A stretch of DNA of 64,000 bases from RUG695 sp050943135 (lineage in GTDB: Bacteria > Planctomycetota > Planctomycetia > Pirellulales > Thermoguttaceae). The stretch spans positions 124,001 through 188,000 of the forward strand of contig JBMNOP010000006.1 of assembly GCA_050943135.1 (NCBI GenBank). The letters are read 5' to 3'. Made by a program: the position numbers and the translations under genes. Of the stretch, positions 19,488 to 29,085 are shown one piece after another (the first letter of the stretch is position 1; the number at the start of each line of letters is the position of its first letter). The notes below the pieces were generated by a model. That model was not told where the DNA came from, searched no databases, and saw only the letters and a program-made list of their open reading frames with translations.

Positions 19488-20288
19488 TCACAGGTCTTTC
19501 GCTTCGAGCTCGTCCAACAGATGGGAAAGGAGTTCCATCGGAAGCCCGACAATGTTCGAGACGCTTCCCGACTTTCTGTGAAGCCATTTGATTCCGTCTT
19601 GGTAGCCAAATGCTCCGGCCTTCCCCTGCCACCGACCGCTTTCGAGATAATCCTCGATCGTTGCACTGCTGAGCCGGTCCATGGTCAGAACGGTCGTCTC
19701 GGACGCGGTAATCTCTTTGCCGGAAGGAAGCGCGATGAGAGCAAGTCCGGAAATCACCAGATGCTCGGAACCGGAAAGAAGATGAAGCATACGTCGGGCA
19801 TCGGCACGATCGATCGGTTTGCCGAGAATTTCATATTCCCCGCTCCCGTCACCGACGGGAACACAGGCGATCGTGTCGCACCCGATAATCACATGCCGCG
19901 CGGCGGTCAGCATATCGACCGCCGACGAGAAAACTTCTCGCCGGGACGCGGCCGAGTGGCCGACGTCATCCGAGTCGGAGACAGAAGCGCCGTCGCCGGG
20001 TCGTTCGAAACCGAAGGGACCGGTCGAAAGAGGAGCGGGAGCGACCGGCTCGGTGCAGAACGCCCTTGCCTTTCGAGACTCTTCTTTTTTTTCCGCCAAC
20101 AGGGCCGCGGCCGCGCGGGCTTTGGCGAGCGCGTTACGGATCGCCGGCAAAACCAGGTCGCCGGATCGCCGGGGGGTTACTTCGGTCGCCTCCGGAACGG
20201 GAAGAACACCGAAAGCGCGCCCCGACTCGGCCAAAAGAGCTCGGCGCCGGGGCGACTGACTTGCCAGAACCAGAAAACTCGTTCCCAC
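19488..20288 (-). CDS. maf: Maf-like nucleoside triphosphate pyrophosphatase
   Basis: 266 aa. Maf/YhdE/YceF proteins hydrolyse non-canonical or modified NTPs to NMP and PPi. Visible motifs: SQSPRRRALL at the N-terminus, GCDTIA (metal-binding Asp), GKP, ETTVL, and GRWQGKAGAFGYQ with the GSVSNIVGLP C-terminal signature. The protein is about 60 residues longer than usual (190-205 aa): the extra material lies at about 62-128, between the NALAKA helix and the CDTI strand, is low in predicted structure, and is in frame with no stop. It sits 41 bases after ilvD and is coupled to the downstream membrane protein. Confidence 0.9.
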   Translation of the reverse strand: MGTSFLVLASQSPRRRALLAESGRAFGVLPVPEATEVTPRRSGDLVLPAIRNALAKARAAAALLAEKKEESRKARAFCTEPVAPAPLSTGPFGFERPGDGASVSDSDDVGHSAASRREVFSSAVDMLTAARHVIIGCDTIACVPVGDGSGEYEILGKPIDRADARRMLHLLSGSEHLVISGLALIALPSGKEITASETTVLTMDRLSSATIEDYLESGRWQGKAGAFGYQDGIKWLHRKSGSVSNIVGLPMELLSHLLDELEAKDL

Positions 20289-20329
20289 TTCGGGTCAACT
20301 CCCCTCTCCGGTTTCACAACCCTTTCGGG

Positions 20330-22249
20330 TCAATCCCACTTCAGGACCGCACCGGTATCGGCGCTCGTTGCGAGCTTAGTGTACTTCGCCAGATAACCGG
20401 TCTTGTAACGCGGCGGGCGCGGTTTGAGCGCCGTCTTGCGGCGGTTCATTTCGGCGGCGGAAACCTTCAGGTTGATCTTCCGTTTCGGAATATCGATTTC
20501 GATGATGTCGCCATCCTTCACGCAAGCGATCGGACCGCCGGCAGCGGCTTCGGGACTGATATGCCCGATACATGCCCCCGCTGTTCCGCCCGAGAAGCGG
20601 CCGTCGGTAATCAGTGCCACCGAATCGTCGAGCTTCACCCCCTTGATGGCGGCGGTCGGCGCGAGCATTTCCTGCATCCCCGGACCGCCTTTCGGTCCTT
20701 CGTAACGGATAACAATCACATCACCGGCCTTGACTTTGCCGCTGACGATCCCGTGATAAGCTTCCGGTTCCGATTCGAAAACGACAGCCGGCCCGGAATG
20801 GACCATCATTTCCGGAAGGACTCCCGCCGTTTTCACGACCGCGCCGTTCGGCGCCAGGTTTCCGGAAAGGATCGCCAGACCGCCCTGCTGACTGTATGCC
20901 TTGGCACAGGTGCGAATGCAGTCTTTCGGATCGAATGACAACGGAACATCGGCGATCGTCTTGTAGCGTTTCAGGACAACCATTCCCTGGTTTGTACGCT
21001 TGCCGCCGGGAATCACGGCATAGAGCTCTTTCGCCTTACCGAGAACCTTGCGGCCGCGCAGATCGTATTCGTCGATATTGCGACCGAGTGTCTTTCCGGT
21101 AACCGTCGGGCAATCGGCGTTGAGCAGGCCGGGACGGCCGCGGCGGATTTCGCCGAGGATGGTGTGGATCCCGCCGGAATTATGAACGTCTTCGATATGA
21201 TACGCGCAACTGGGAGAAACTTTGCAGATATTCGGAGTCTGTTCGCTCAGTTCGTTGAACCGGTTGAGATTGTATTTCAGCCCCGCTTCGTTGGCGATTG
21301 CCAAAAGGTGCAGGATCGTATTGGTCGACCCACCCATCGCCATATCGAGGATCATCGCATTGTCGACCGAGTCTTTGGTGATTATATCGCGCGGAAGGAT
21401 CGGGAAATCGAGATCGAGCGTTCGGCGGCGAAGTTTTTGCTTTCCGTCTCGGGCGACGTAGCGCTCGGTAACGGTCGGGGCACTCGCTTCCAAACCAGCG
21501 GCGATCTTCTCTTTCGCATCTTGAATCCTCACCATTTCGACGATCCGGCGGGCGGCGGCCCGGTAAATCTTTTTCCGCGCACTGCTTGTGGCCAGGAGGG
21601 TTCCGTTCATCGGCAGCGCGATCCCGAGCGTCTCGCAGAGACAGTTCATGCTGTTCGCGGTAAACATTCCGGAACAGGAACCGCAGGTTGGACACGATTT
21701 TTCTTCCAGGCGGGAGAGCTCGCGCGCGGTGATCTGCCCGTTCTGACGGGCGGCGGCGGCGGCAAAGGTCGAAATCAGGTCGAGCGGATTGCCGTTTTCG
21801 TCTCGGCCGGCTTCCATCGGACCACCGGATGCGAAGATTGTCGGAATATTGCAGCGGACTGCCGCCATCAACATTCCGGGAACGATCTTGTCGCAGTTCG
21901 GAATGCAGATCATCCCATCGAATTTGTGCGCAGCGATCATCGACTCGACCGCGTCGGCGATGATTTCTCGGCTCGCCAAGGAATATTTCATCCCGTCGTG
22001 TCCCATCGCAATCCCATCACAGATTCCGATCGTGTTGAAAACGAACGGGACGCCGCCGGCGGCACGAACCGCTTTTTTCACATATTCGTTGACGGCGTTC
22101 AGATGAACATGGCCGGGGATAATATCAACATGGCTGCCGACAATGGCAATGAACGGTTTTTTCATGTCGGAGTCGGAAAGCCCGCATGCGCGCAGAAGAC
22201 TTCGGTGAGGTGCTCGGGAATCACCTTTTTTTACCGCGTCAGATCTCAT
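20330..22249 (-). CDS. ilvD: Dihydroxy-acid dehydratase
   Basis: 639 aa. It dehydrates 2,3-dihydroxy-isovalerate and 2,3-dihydroxy-3-methylvalerate to the 2-keto acids in valine/isoleucine synthesis. Fe-S ligands are visible: NCDK (IPNCDKIVPGML) and CPTCGSCSGMFTANSM; further conserved are GGSTNTILHLLA, GPKGGPGMQEML and LITDGRFSGGT. The start at 22249 (MRSDAVKK…) has an AAGGGG site upstream; the longer frame to 22432 covers the promoter. It is longer than the E. coli enzyme (616 aa). A leftward promoter lies at 22424-22452. It heads the ilvD-maf-ybhN-like operon. Confidence 0.96.
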   Translation of the reverse strand: MRSDAVKKGDSRAPHRSLLRACGLSDSDMKKPFIAIVGSHVDIIPGHVHLNAVNEYVKKAVRAAGGVPFVFNTIGICDGIAMGHDGMKYSLASREIIADAVESMIAAHKFDGMICIPNCDKIVPGMLMAAVRCNIPTIFASGGPMEAGRDENGNPLDLISTFAAAAARQNGQITARELSRLEEKSCPTCGSCSGMFTANSMNCLCETLGIALPMNGTLLATSSARKKIYRAAARRIVEMVRIQDAKEKIAAGLEASAPTVTERYVARDGKQKLRRRTLDLDFPILPRDIITKDSVDNAMILDMAMGGSTNTILHLLAIANEAGLKYNLNRFNELSEQTPNICKVSPSCAYHIEDVHNSGGIHTILGEIRRGRPGLLNADCPTVTGKTLGRNIDEYDLRGRKVLGKAKELYAVIPGGKRTNQGMVVLKRYKTIADVPLSFDPKDCIRTCAKAYSQQGGLAILSGNLAPNGAVVKTAGVLPEMMVHSGPAVVFESEPEAYHGIVSGKVKAGDVIVIRYEGPKGGPGMQEMLAPTAAIKGVKLDDSVALITDGRFSGGTAGACIGHISPEAAAGGPIACVKDGDIIEIDIPKRKINLKVSAAEMNRRKTALKPRPPRYKTGYLAKYTKLATSADTGAVLKWD

Positions 22250-22423
22250 GAATGCCCCTTTCTTTATTACCGGAACCTCTTTGTTCCGGAAACGAACAAA
22301 ATTAACGGAATGGATAACGCCGGTCGGCAACCGGATCAATGAAATCATCCGACCGAAGCGTGATATTTTCGAAAATGACCGAAACAAGAGCTTGCGGTAC
22401 GCCCGGAATGCAGATCTCCGGGT

Positions 22424-22452
22424 ATTATACATTCAGACCGTCTTCAATGCAA
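22424..22452 (-). promoter_or_regulatory. Promoter of the ilvD operon
   Basis: On the minus strand, -35 TTGCAT (22452-22447) and a perfect -10 TATAAT (22429-22424) are separated by 17 bases, about 175 bases upstream of the ilvD start. Confidence 0.6.
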
Positions 22453-22532
22453 CGGGTCGAACACCCCACGGGATGCACCACGCGAAAAGATTTCACAAGG
22501 TGCGCCTTACTGGAAAATTCTCCCTAAACAGG

Positions 22533-22538
22533 TATAAT
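22533..22538 (+). promoter_or_regulatory. Candidate -10 element of the HAD gene
   Basis: TATAAT on the plus strand, divergent from the ilvD promoter; the best -35 (CTGGAA, 17 bases upstream) matches only three of six positions. Confidence 0.4.
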
Positions 22539-22598
22539 AGCCGCTGAAAGAACGGGGTGAAAGGTTTTAAGATTTTACCCACAGCCGGGGTGAAAGTT

Positions 22599-23249
22599 AT
22601 GCAGACTGTAAGATTTGTTTACTTTGACTTGGGAAACGTTCTGCTGAAATTCAGCGTAAGGCGTCTCCTGCATCAGGTCGCCGAATTGGCCGAGGTTTCC
22701 GAAACCGATGTTAGAGAAGCCCTTTTCGATGACAAACGGTATGTGGCCTACGAAATGGGGGAGATCGACGGCATCGAATATTTCGCCCACATCTGCCGCC
22801 AGATCGGCAAGACGATCCCCTCCGACAAACTTGTGGCCGCCATCAACGATATCTTTTGGGTCAATGAGCCGATCCTTCCGTTGATTCGCCATCTGGCCGA
22901 TTCCTTTTTCCCGCGAGGAATCCTCTCGAACACCGGTCCCCATCACTGGGACTACATCCCATTCGCATACCCGAACATTTGGGCGCTTTTTCCGAGTCAT
23001 CGGATCGCCAGTTTCGCGGTCCACGCCATGAAACCGTACCCGGAAATGTTCAAGCACGCGCTCGACGAAGCGCGACGTGAACTCCCCGATCTGGCCCCGG
23101 ACCAGGTTTTGTTGATCGACGACCTGGAAGAAAACGCCAAAGGGGCTGCCGATTTCGGTTTTCGGTCGATTCACTATCAAGACGACCTTCCGCTCTGCGA
23201 AGAACTCAAAAAGTTTGGCGTTCCCGTTCCCGAAGAGGCGGCGGAATAA
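22599..23249 (+). CDS. HAD-superfamily (subfamily IA-like) hydrolase
   Basis: 216 aa. HAD motif I YFDLGNVLL (nucleophile and acid Asp-x-Gly variant: the second position is Gly-Asn, as in the G-N-V-L group), motif II LSNT, motif III Lys in AMKPYPEMF, motif IV LLIDDLEEN. A helical cap follows motif I (about residues 15-85). Proteins with the DLGNVL form include haloacid-dehalogenase-like and epoxide-hydrolase-N-like phosphatases; the substrate cannot be told. Start is ATG at 22599 with GGGGTGA upstream; GTG codons at 22557 and 22590 are alternatives. It is monocistronic, with a strong hairpin 31 bases after the stop. Confidence 0.85.
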   Translation: MQTVRFVYFDLGNVLLKFSVRRLLHQVAELAEVSETDVREALFDDKRYVAYEMGEIDGIEYFAHICRQIGKTIPSDKLVAAINDIFWVNEPILPLIRHLADSFFPRGILSNTGPHHWDYIPFAYPNIWALFPSHRIASFAVHAMKPYPEMFKHALDEARRELPDLAPDQVLLIDDLEENAKGAADFGFRSIHYQDDLPLCEELKKFGVPVPEEAAE

Positions 23250-23280
23250 TTCCGATCGGTTTTCCGAGGCGGTCTTTTCC

Positions 23281-23325
23281 CATTCTCCTTCTTCGTCGCC
23301 GTATCGGCGAAGAAGAAGGAGAATG
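23281..23325 (+). terminator. Long near-perfect hairpin after the HAD gene
   Basis: Arms 23281-23301 and 23305-23325 (21 bases each, one C/A mismatch) around a 3-base loop TAT. There is no U-tract on either side, so it may act through pausing or protect a 3' end instead of being a classical intrinsic terminator. Confidence 0.65.
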
Positions 23326-23460
23326 AGGGTCTCCGAAATGACACGGCAACAAATGACCGATCGAAAAGGGCGGCGTGGCGGTTTTTCTTTTTCATCGGTA
23401 AAACTTCACACGCACCCCCAGGGGGAAATTTCCCGAGCGAACCGACCCGAACACCCCGTT

Positions 23461-26064
23461 ATGTCATCTGAAACACACCCTCTTCCCGATCGTGACGATT
23501 TGGCTTTTTCCTACCTGGAACAGCTTCCCCACACCCCTTATCCTTTCCAGGAGGAGGCGATTCTCTCTTGGTTCGACTCCGACGGCGGCCTGCTCGTCTG
23601 TGCACCGACCGGAATGGGAAAGACGCTCATCGCCGAGGCGGGTCTCTACGAAGCGCTCAAGCTCGGAAAACGCGCCTACTACACCACACCGCTCATCGCA
23701 CTCACCGAGCAGAAGTACCGGGAAATCTGCGAATCGGCCGAACGATGGGGATTCGGACGCGGGTCGGTGGGATTGATCACGGGAAACAGAAAAGAGAATC
23801 CGGACGCACCGATTCTGGTGGTGGTCGCCGAAATTCTTTTCAACCGCCTTCTGGGGTCCAAGGTCTTTGCGACCGACAACATCAAAAACAACACGCCACG
23901 TTCCGGGAGCTCGGCCATGCCGGAGTCGCTCTCCCCCTTCGTCTCCAAGACGGTGACCTCGGAACACCGGTTCGATTTCGATGAGACCTCGGTTGTGGTG
24001 ATGGACGAGTTCCACCAGTTTTCGGATCGTGACCGGGGGATCGTCTGGGAATTTACTCTCGGGCTTCTTCCGGCGCACGTCCGTACCCTCCTCATCTCGG
24101 CCACGGTCGGAAATGCGTACGAATTCGTCAGCTGGTTGCGCGCCACCACCGACCGCCGACTGGCATTCGTCCGTTCCGATGAAAGGAAAGTTCCGCTCGA
24201 ATTCCGCTGGATCGGGGACGAACTCCTTCCAGACGTCGTCGAACAGATGCACAGGGGAACCGACGAAGAGCGGATGGTTCCGGTACTCGTCTTTTGCTTT
24301 AATCGCGATCAATGCTGGGAGACCGCCGAAATCATCAAGGGGAAAAATATCATCGATGCCGCACGGCAGAAACTCCTCTCCGAACGCCTGGCCGAGTACG
24401 ACTGGTCACAAGGAGCGGGCCCGAAACTCCGCCAGTTCCTTCTGCGCGGGGTCGGCCTGCATCACGCGGGGATCCTCCCGAAATATCGGCGGATTATCGA
24501 GCGTCTTTTTCAGGAGAAACTCCTTTCGGTCGCCGTCTGCACCGAAACGCTCGCCGCGGGGATTAACCTTCCCGCCCGATCGGTTCTTCTGCCGACGATC
24601 ATGAAAGGCCCGCCGGGGGACAAAAAGATTGTCGATACCTCGACCGCACACCAAATTTTCGGGCGTGCCGGCCGCCCTCAGTATGATGACCGAGGGTTTG
24701 TGGTCGCACTGGCACACGCCGACGATGTCAAAATCGCCCGCGCCCGCGAAAAATACGATCAGATTCCGGAAGATACCAAAGACCCCAAGTTGCGGGAAGC
24801 CAAAAAGAAGCTCAAGAAGAAAATCCCGACCCGGAACCCGAACGAACAGTACTGGACCGAGGCACAGTTCTACAAGCTCCGTGACTCCTCTCCCGGAAGC
24901 CTAACCAGTCGTGGCCCGGTTCCGTGGCGCCTCCTGGCGCATATGATCAAGATGAACACCGACCTTGCTCCGGTTCGGCGCCTTGTCGCGCACCGCTTGA
25001 TGGGGGCCAAACGACTCGCCGCGCAACGGCAGATGCTCGACGACATGCTCATCACCCTCTGGCGCGGCGGATTTATCCGTCTCGAACCCGACCCGACCGA
25101 ATTCGGGATTGAGGCAAGCGCGATCGCCGAGAATATCGCCAAAGCACAAAAACGGATCGAAAAGGAAAAAGAACGCAAGGCCAAGGGGTTCGGCTCGGGC
25201 CTGTTCGATCATGAAGCGCCCGAAGACCTCGACTTCGATTTCGACTCTTACGAAGAGACAGAAAAACCGAAAGGGCCGAGCGTCCAACCGGTGGTCGATC
25301 TGCTCGCACTCGACGGAAAAAAGAAATCGGAACCACAGAAAGTGACATACAAGGCCGAACGTGCCCTGCCGACCGAGTCGCTCGACCTGCTGACCCATAT
25401 CAAGGGACTCAATCCGCTCTACGGCGCGTTCCTCCTTTCACAACTCGGAAAAGCCGACCGCGCCGAACGAATCCAAGCCTTTGAAAGTCTGCTCGAAATG
25501 CCGAGAAACGTCGCGCGCCTGGTTTGCGTTCCGCGTTACGAAGATCTGCCCCCCGGCAAACTGGCTCGCAATCTACTCGACGCGCGACTTATCGAGCTGG
25601 GGCTCGCCTCGATCGATGAACTTGTTCCGAAAACGGAAGAAGAAAAAGAACAGGAACGGGAAGAGCGGCGCCGGTTCGGCGGTTGGCTCGAAGAACGGGT
25701 CTATCTCCTTTCGTTTGCCGAAAAACTCAAGCGTCTTTTCGACTATGAATATCCGCTCGTTGAAGTTCCGATCGTTCCGGTCTGGGCAGCGGGAGAAGTC
25801 GTCCTGCACTATAACGGTGATTTCAACAAGTATATCACCGCCAACAGTCTCCAAAAGCAGGAAGGAATCATTTTCCGACACCTGCTCCGCCTGATTCTCC
25901 TTCTCGAAGAGTTTCGTCCCCTGATTCCCGCCGACACGACCCGGTACGAATGGGAAAACGAGCTAACGTTCCTGTCCGACGCGCTCACCAAGACCTGCCG
26001 CTTCGTTGATCCGACGAGTACCGATCAGTTACTCGCCGATGCCAAACGGAAAGAGGACGAATAA
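23461..26064 (+). CDS. Ski2-like DExH-box helicase
   Basis: 867 aa. Superfamily 2 helicase of the Ski2/Mtr4/Hel308-like type. Motif I APTGMGKT (about 43-50), motif II MDEFHQFSD, motif III SATVGN, then LRGVGLHHAGILPKYRRIIE, CTETLAAGINLP (motif V) and HQIFGRAGRPQYD (motif VI). The C-terminal third carries charged helices (KRIEKEKERKAKG) and an acidic EDLDFDFDSYEE patch; its partner is unknown. ATG 23461 is used because the core begins soon after; an in-frame ATG at 23338 has GAGGG eight bases before it and is a real alternative, adding 41 residues of atypical composition. The role (RNA processing or DNA repair) is not decided by context. It is convergent with scpA. Confidence 0.88.
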   Translation: MSSETHPLPDRDDLAFSYLEQLPHTPYPFQEEAILSWFDSDGGLLVCAPTGMGKTLIAEAGLYEALKLGKRAYYTTPLIALTEQKYREICESAERWGFGRGSVGLITGNRKENPDAPILVVVAEILFNRLLGSKVFATDNIKNNTPRSGSSAMPESLSPFVSKTVTSEHRFDFDETSVVVMDEFHQFSDRDRGIVWEFTLGLLPAHVRTLLISATVGNAYEFVSWLRATTDRRLAFVRSDERKVPLEFRWIGDELLPDVVEQMHRGTDEERMVPVLVFCFNRDQCWETAEIIKGKNIIDAARQKLLSERLAEYDWSQGAGPKLRQFLLRGVGLHHAGILPKYRRIIERLFQEKLLSVAVCTETLAAGINLPARSVLLPTIMKGPPGDKKIVDTSTAHQIFGRAGRPQYDDRGFVVALAHADDVKIARAREKYDQIPEDTKDPKLREAKKKLKKKIPTRNPNEQYWTEAQFYKLRDSSPGSLTSRGPVPWRLLAHMIKMNTDLAPVRRLVAHRLMGAKRLAAQRQMLDDMLITLWRGGFIRLEPDPTEFGIEASAIAENIAKAQKRIEKEKERKAKGFGSGLFDHEAPEDLDFDFDSYEETEKPKGPSVQPVVDLLALDGKKKSEPQKVTYKAERALPTESLDLLTHIKGLNPLYGAFLLSQLGKADRAERIQAFESLLEMPRNVARLVCVPRYEDLPPGKLARNLLDARLIELGLASIDELVPKTEEEKEQEREERRRFGGWLEERVYLLSFAEKLKRLFDYEYPLVEVPIVPVWAAGEVVLHYNGDFNKYITANSLQKQEGIIFRHLLRLILLLEEFRPLIPADTTRYEWENELTFLSDALTKTCRFVDPTSTDQLLADAKRKEDE

Positions 26065-26167
26065 AAGACTTTGCAAGGAAAAGCATCGGCGCCGCACAAA
26101 TGTGTAACCGGCCTCAATCGTGTTCGATGGGCGTTAGCCGCGCCTGCCGACATATCTCGGGTACCTG

Positions 26168-27037
26168 TTATGCGGAAAGGCCTGTGTGTTCCTTTTCGTC
26201 GAACTCGGTGAAATCGAACAGAGCTTTGCTGTTCTCTTCCTGATCGCTCGGCTCCCGATATTGAATCCGGATCTCTCCGAAAAGATTGGCCTGTTCGGCC
26301 ATGGCGAATCCGTTTCGGACAAGTTCCAGAAGCGCAAGAAAGATCCCGATAAAGGTCGACTTTTTCACCGCCCCCCGGAACAGGTCGCCGAACTCAATCG
26401 CATGTTCCCGTTTCAGCCGGATGTAAATCCGCCGCATATAGACTGAGACAGGGGTGTCGTCGTAGACCACACGGTGCGTCAGTGTCGGAGACTTCTCGCT
26501 CAAGAGGCGCCCGAACGCGCTGACAAGATCCCATATCACAATGTCACGAATCGGTTCTTCGGCGGGATTGCGCTCTTTTGGGGTCAGGTCGTTCGAAAGG
26601 CGCGGGTAACGACGCTGCCAGATGCGGCTACGCTGCTCGAGCATACCCGCACCTTCGCAAAACTTCTTGTAGGCAAGAAGCTGTGCTACAAGGTCTTTAC
26701 GCGGATCTTCGATCTCTTCCTGAACCTCTTCTTCACCGGGAAGGACCTGGAACGACTTGATCTCGATCAGCGTACTGGCGGCCACGATAAACTCGCCGAT
26801 CGAGTCGAGGTTCAGCTCTTGCAGGATATCGAGGAATTCAAGGTACTGGTCAGTAATCTCGGCGATCGGAATGTCAAGAATATCGACTTCGTGTTTTCGG
26901 ACGAGAAAGAGCAACAGGCTCATCGGCCCGCAAAACACGCCGAGTTCGACCTTGAATTTGTCGACCTCCTGATCGAACTGCGAAAAATCGGGCACGGACT
27001 CATCAGTCGAGGCACTCTTCTTCTTCTCTTCCGCCAC
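26168..27037 (-). CDS. scpA: Segregation and condensation protein A
   Basis: 289 aa. The kleisin subunit of the bacterial SMC condensin. N-terminal kleisin region: …VELGVFCGPMSLLLFLVRKHEVDILDIPIAEITDQYLEFL…, typical of ScpA where it binds the SMC neck; the C-terminal winged helix (…TFIGIFLALLELVRNGFAMAEQ…) binds the SMC cap. Start is GTG at 27037, eight bases after a strong AGGAGGA site (27046-27053). The usual partner scpB is not next to it in this window. It is transcribed towards the helicase and divergently from the HtrA-like gene. Confidence 0.93.
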   Translation of the reverse strand: MAEEKKKSASTDESVPDFSQFDQEVDKFKVELGVFCGPMSLLLFLVRKHEVDILDIPIAEITDQYLEFLDILQELNLDSIGEFIVAASTLIEIKSFQVLPGEEEVQEEIEDPRKDLVAQLLAYKKFCEGAGMLEQRSRIWQRRYPRLSNDLTPKERNPAEEPIRDIVIWDLVSAFGRLLSEKSPTLTHRVVYDDTPVSVYMRRIYIRLKREHAIEFGDLFRGAVKKSTFIGIFLALLELVRNGFAMAEQANLFGEIRIQYREPSDQEENSKALFDFTEFDEKEHTGLSA

Positions 27038-27104
27038 AAAACTACTCCTCCTGGCAGGGAGCGTAATCTATTTCCCCTTTAAAGACAAGACCATCCACAG
27101 CATC

Positions 27105-27133
27105 TTGCTTATTTTCACGAAAGCTCCTATAAT
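27105..27133 (+). promoter_or_regulatory. Promoter of the HtrA-like protease gene
   Basis: -35 TTGCTT (27105-27110), 17-base spacer, -10 TATAAT (27128-27133). This leaves a leader of about 185 bases before the ATG. Confidence 0.6.
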
Positions 27134-27323
27134 GAGAAATCATGGGACGGGGCGCCCGCGCTTACCAAACAATCTCTTAGAGCGATTTTTTAGCCGGAAA
27201 AGTTCTGCGGCCAGGCGTGACGTATAGATAGTAACGTATCGGTCGGCGGAAAATATCGCCGAGCCCATCGATCCATATCAAGAAATCCCAAACGAGAGCC
27301 TTCGGAAGCCCGAGACGTAAACA

Positions 27324-28793
27324 ATGAAATATCTTTCCCCTGCCATCCTCCTTTTCGCGTTCCTGCTTACGTCGTTTGTCGTGCCACGCGTTTCGGCATA
27401 CGGCACCGGGTCGGCCCGGGACGCGCGGCAAGAAGCGCAACCGCCCTCTGGTCGGGAAGTGGTCGGCGCGATATCCGAGGCGTTCCATACGACGTCGCGG
27501 GCGGTGATCCCCTCGGTTGTGAAGATCGTCCTGCGCCGAGGGGCGGCAAACAAGCCGCCGAAGAAGAAACTCGACCTTTACGGCGACTTCTCTACCGGAA
27601 GGAACGAAGAGGAAGGCTCGCTGGTGAGTGTCGGTTCGGGGGTACTGGTCGACCCGTCGGGAATCGTCCTGACGAACAATCATGTCATTATGGAAGGGGG
27701 AAATATTGTCGTCGTACTCTACGACGGGCGGCGATTTAACGTTACTTCGGTGAAAGGAGACCCCCTTTCGGACCTCGCGGTTCTGACACTCGACACCCAG
27801 GAAAAACTCCCCCACTTGGAATTTGCCGACAGCGATAAGATCGAGATCGGCGACTGGGTCTTGGCGATCGGAACCCCCTTTATGCTCGAGTCGTCGGTCA
27901 GCGCGGGGATCATCAGCGCCAAGAAAAGGTCGCTCCGGAGTCAAGAACGTGGAAGTTACATTCAGACCGACGCAGCGATCAATCCGGGAAACAGCGGTGG
28001 CCCGCTTGTCGACCTGAACGGGCGGATCGTCGGAATCAACACCGCCATCGCCTCTCTTTCGGGGGGGAATCAGGGGATCGGGTTCGCCATCCCCGCGAAC
28101 ACCGCATGCTGGGTGATGAAGGAATTGGTCGAAAAGGGAAAAGTCGAACGTGCCTTCCTCGGTGCGCCCGGCAGTCCGCTTTCGTATGAAGAGTCGAAAA
28201 GGCTCGGACTCTCCCCGCGTGAGGGGGTTAAGATCGATACCCCGTTTAGGGATTCTCCCGCCGCGAAAGCGGGGATTCGAAAAAACGACATCATTCTCGC
28301 GTTCGACGACAAGAGACTCGACTCGGTCGAAGCGTTCCAGTCGATGATCGAGTCGGCCGATGTCACCCGGACGCACACTCTGACCGTCCTGAGAAAAGGC
28401 GAGCCGGAACGGCTTCGCCTTTTGGTGAAACTCGAAATCGAGCCGGAAGGCTACGTCGGTGTCCCACAAGTCGAAAACCTTGTCGAAGCGGGAAAACATT
28501 ACGCCGACACCGCAACGGGTCTGATGCTGATCCCGATGACCGAGAGCGCCGCCGAACGGTTCGGAGCCCTTCCCGACTCGGGGATCGTCATCCTTTCGGT
28601 AATGCCCGGAAGCCGAGCTTATCGCGCCGGACTGCGCGACGGAATGGTCGTCCTCAAACTCAACGGCATACCAACCCCCTCGCTTGACGAATACAAACGG
28701 GTCTCGGGCGAGATCCCCGCCGAGAACAACCGCGTCTTTGAGGTGATTGCTAAAAAAGAACTCATCGAGATCACCGTTCCGGCAAAGCCGTAG
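27324..28793 (+). CDS. htrA: HtrA/DegP-like periplasmic serine protease with two PDZ domains
   Basis: 489 aa. A signal peptide (MKYLSPAILLFAFLLTSFVV…VSA) targets it to the periplasm. Trypsin-like domain with catalytic His120 (TNNHV), Asp150 (SDLAVL) and Ser224 (GNSGGP), so the triad is complete. PDZ1 covers about 270-365 (GVKIDTPFRDSPAAKAGIRKND…) and PDZ2 about 405-485 (SGIVILSVMPGSRAYRAGLRDG). DegP-type proteases degrade or refold misfolded envelope proteins. There is no TM anchor beyond the signal, so it is closer to DegP/DegQ than DegS. It stands alone behind its own promoter, divergent from scpA. Confidence 0.93.
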   Translation: MKYLSPAILLFAFLLTSFVVPRVSAYGTGSARDARQEAQPPSGREVVGAISEAFHTTSRAVIPSVVKIVLRRGAANKPPKKKLDLYGDFSTGRNEEEGSLVSVGSGVLVDPSGIVLTNNHVIMEGGNIVVVLYDGRRFNVTSVKGDPLSDLAVLTLDTQEKLPHLEFADSDKIEIGDWVLAIGTPFMLESSVSAGIISAKKRSLRSQERGSYIQTDAAINPGNSGGPLVDLNGRIVGINTAIASLSGGNQGIGFAIPANTACWVMKELVEKGKVERAFLGAPGSPLSYEESKRLGLSPREGVKIDTPFRDSPAAKAGIRKNDIILAFDDKRLDSVEAFQSMIESADVTRTHTLTVLRKGEPERLRLLVKLEIEPEGYVGVPQVENLVEAGKHYADTATGLMLIPMTESAAERFGALPDSGIVILSVMPGSRAYRAGLRDGMVVLKLNGIPTPSLDEYKRVSGEIPAENNRVFEVIAKKELIEITVPAKP

Positions 28794-28983
28794 CGCCCCA
28801 AGCCGTCGCATCCTGAGGCGTACCGACCCAAATCTCGGTGTGCCGGACCTCTTTCATCGGTTGGAGGAACCGCGCTCGGCCCGGTCGTTTCCCATTACCG
28901 ATTGTTGGTTTCGGGCACCCCTTTTCGCGGGAAGGGAACCCTCATTTCTTCCTGCTTCCTCGGCCTCGGGGAAGCTTTTCGGG

Positions 28984-29011
28984 TTGACATTGGGCGAATC
29001 AGCGGTAGAAT
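28984..29011 (+). promoter_or_regulatory. Promoter of dapL
   Basis: Consensus -35 TTGACA (28984-28989) and -10 TAGAAT (29006-29011) with a 16-base spacer, about 75 bases before the dapL start. Confidence 0.7.
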
Positions 29012-29085
29012 AACGGTCTGAAGTTTCCACCGTCCGTGGCGGTCTGACACACCCGATTTTTCCCCCTCCGAACCGACCGGGAAAG

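Noticed and set aside
21164..22342. 392-aa plus-strand open frame
   Set aside because: Antisense to ilvD, which carries all Fe-S and dehydratase motifs.
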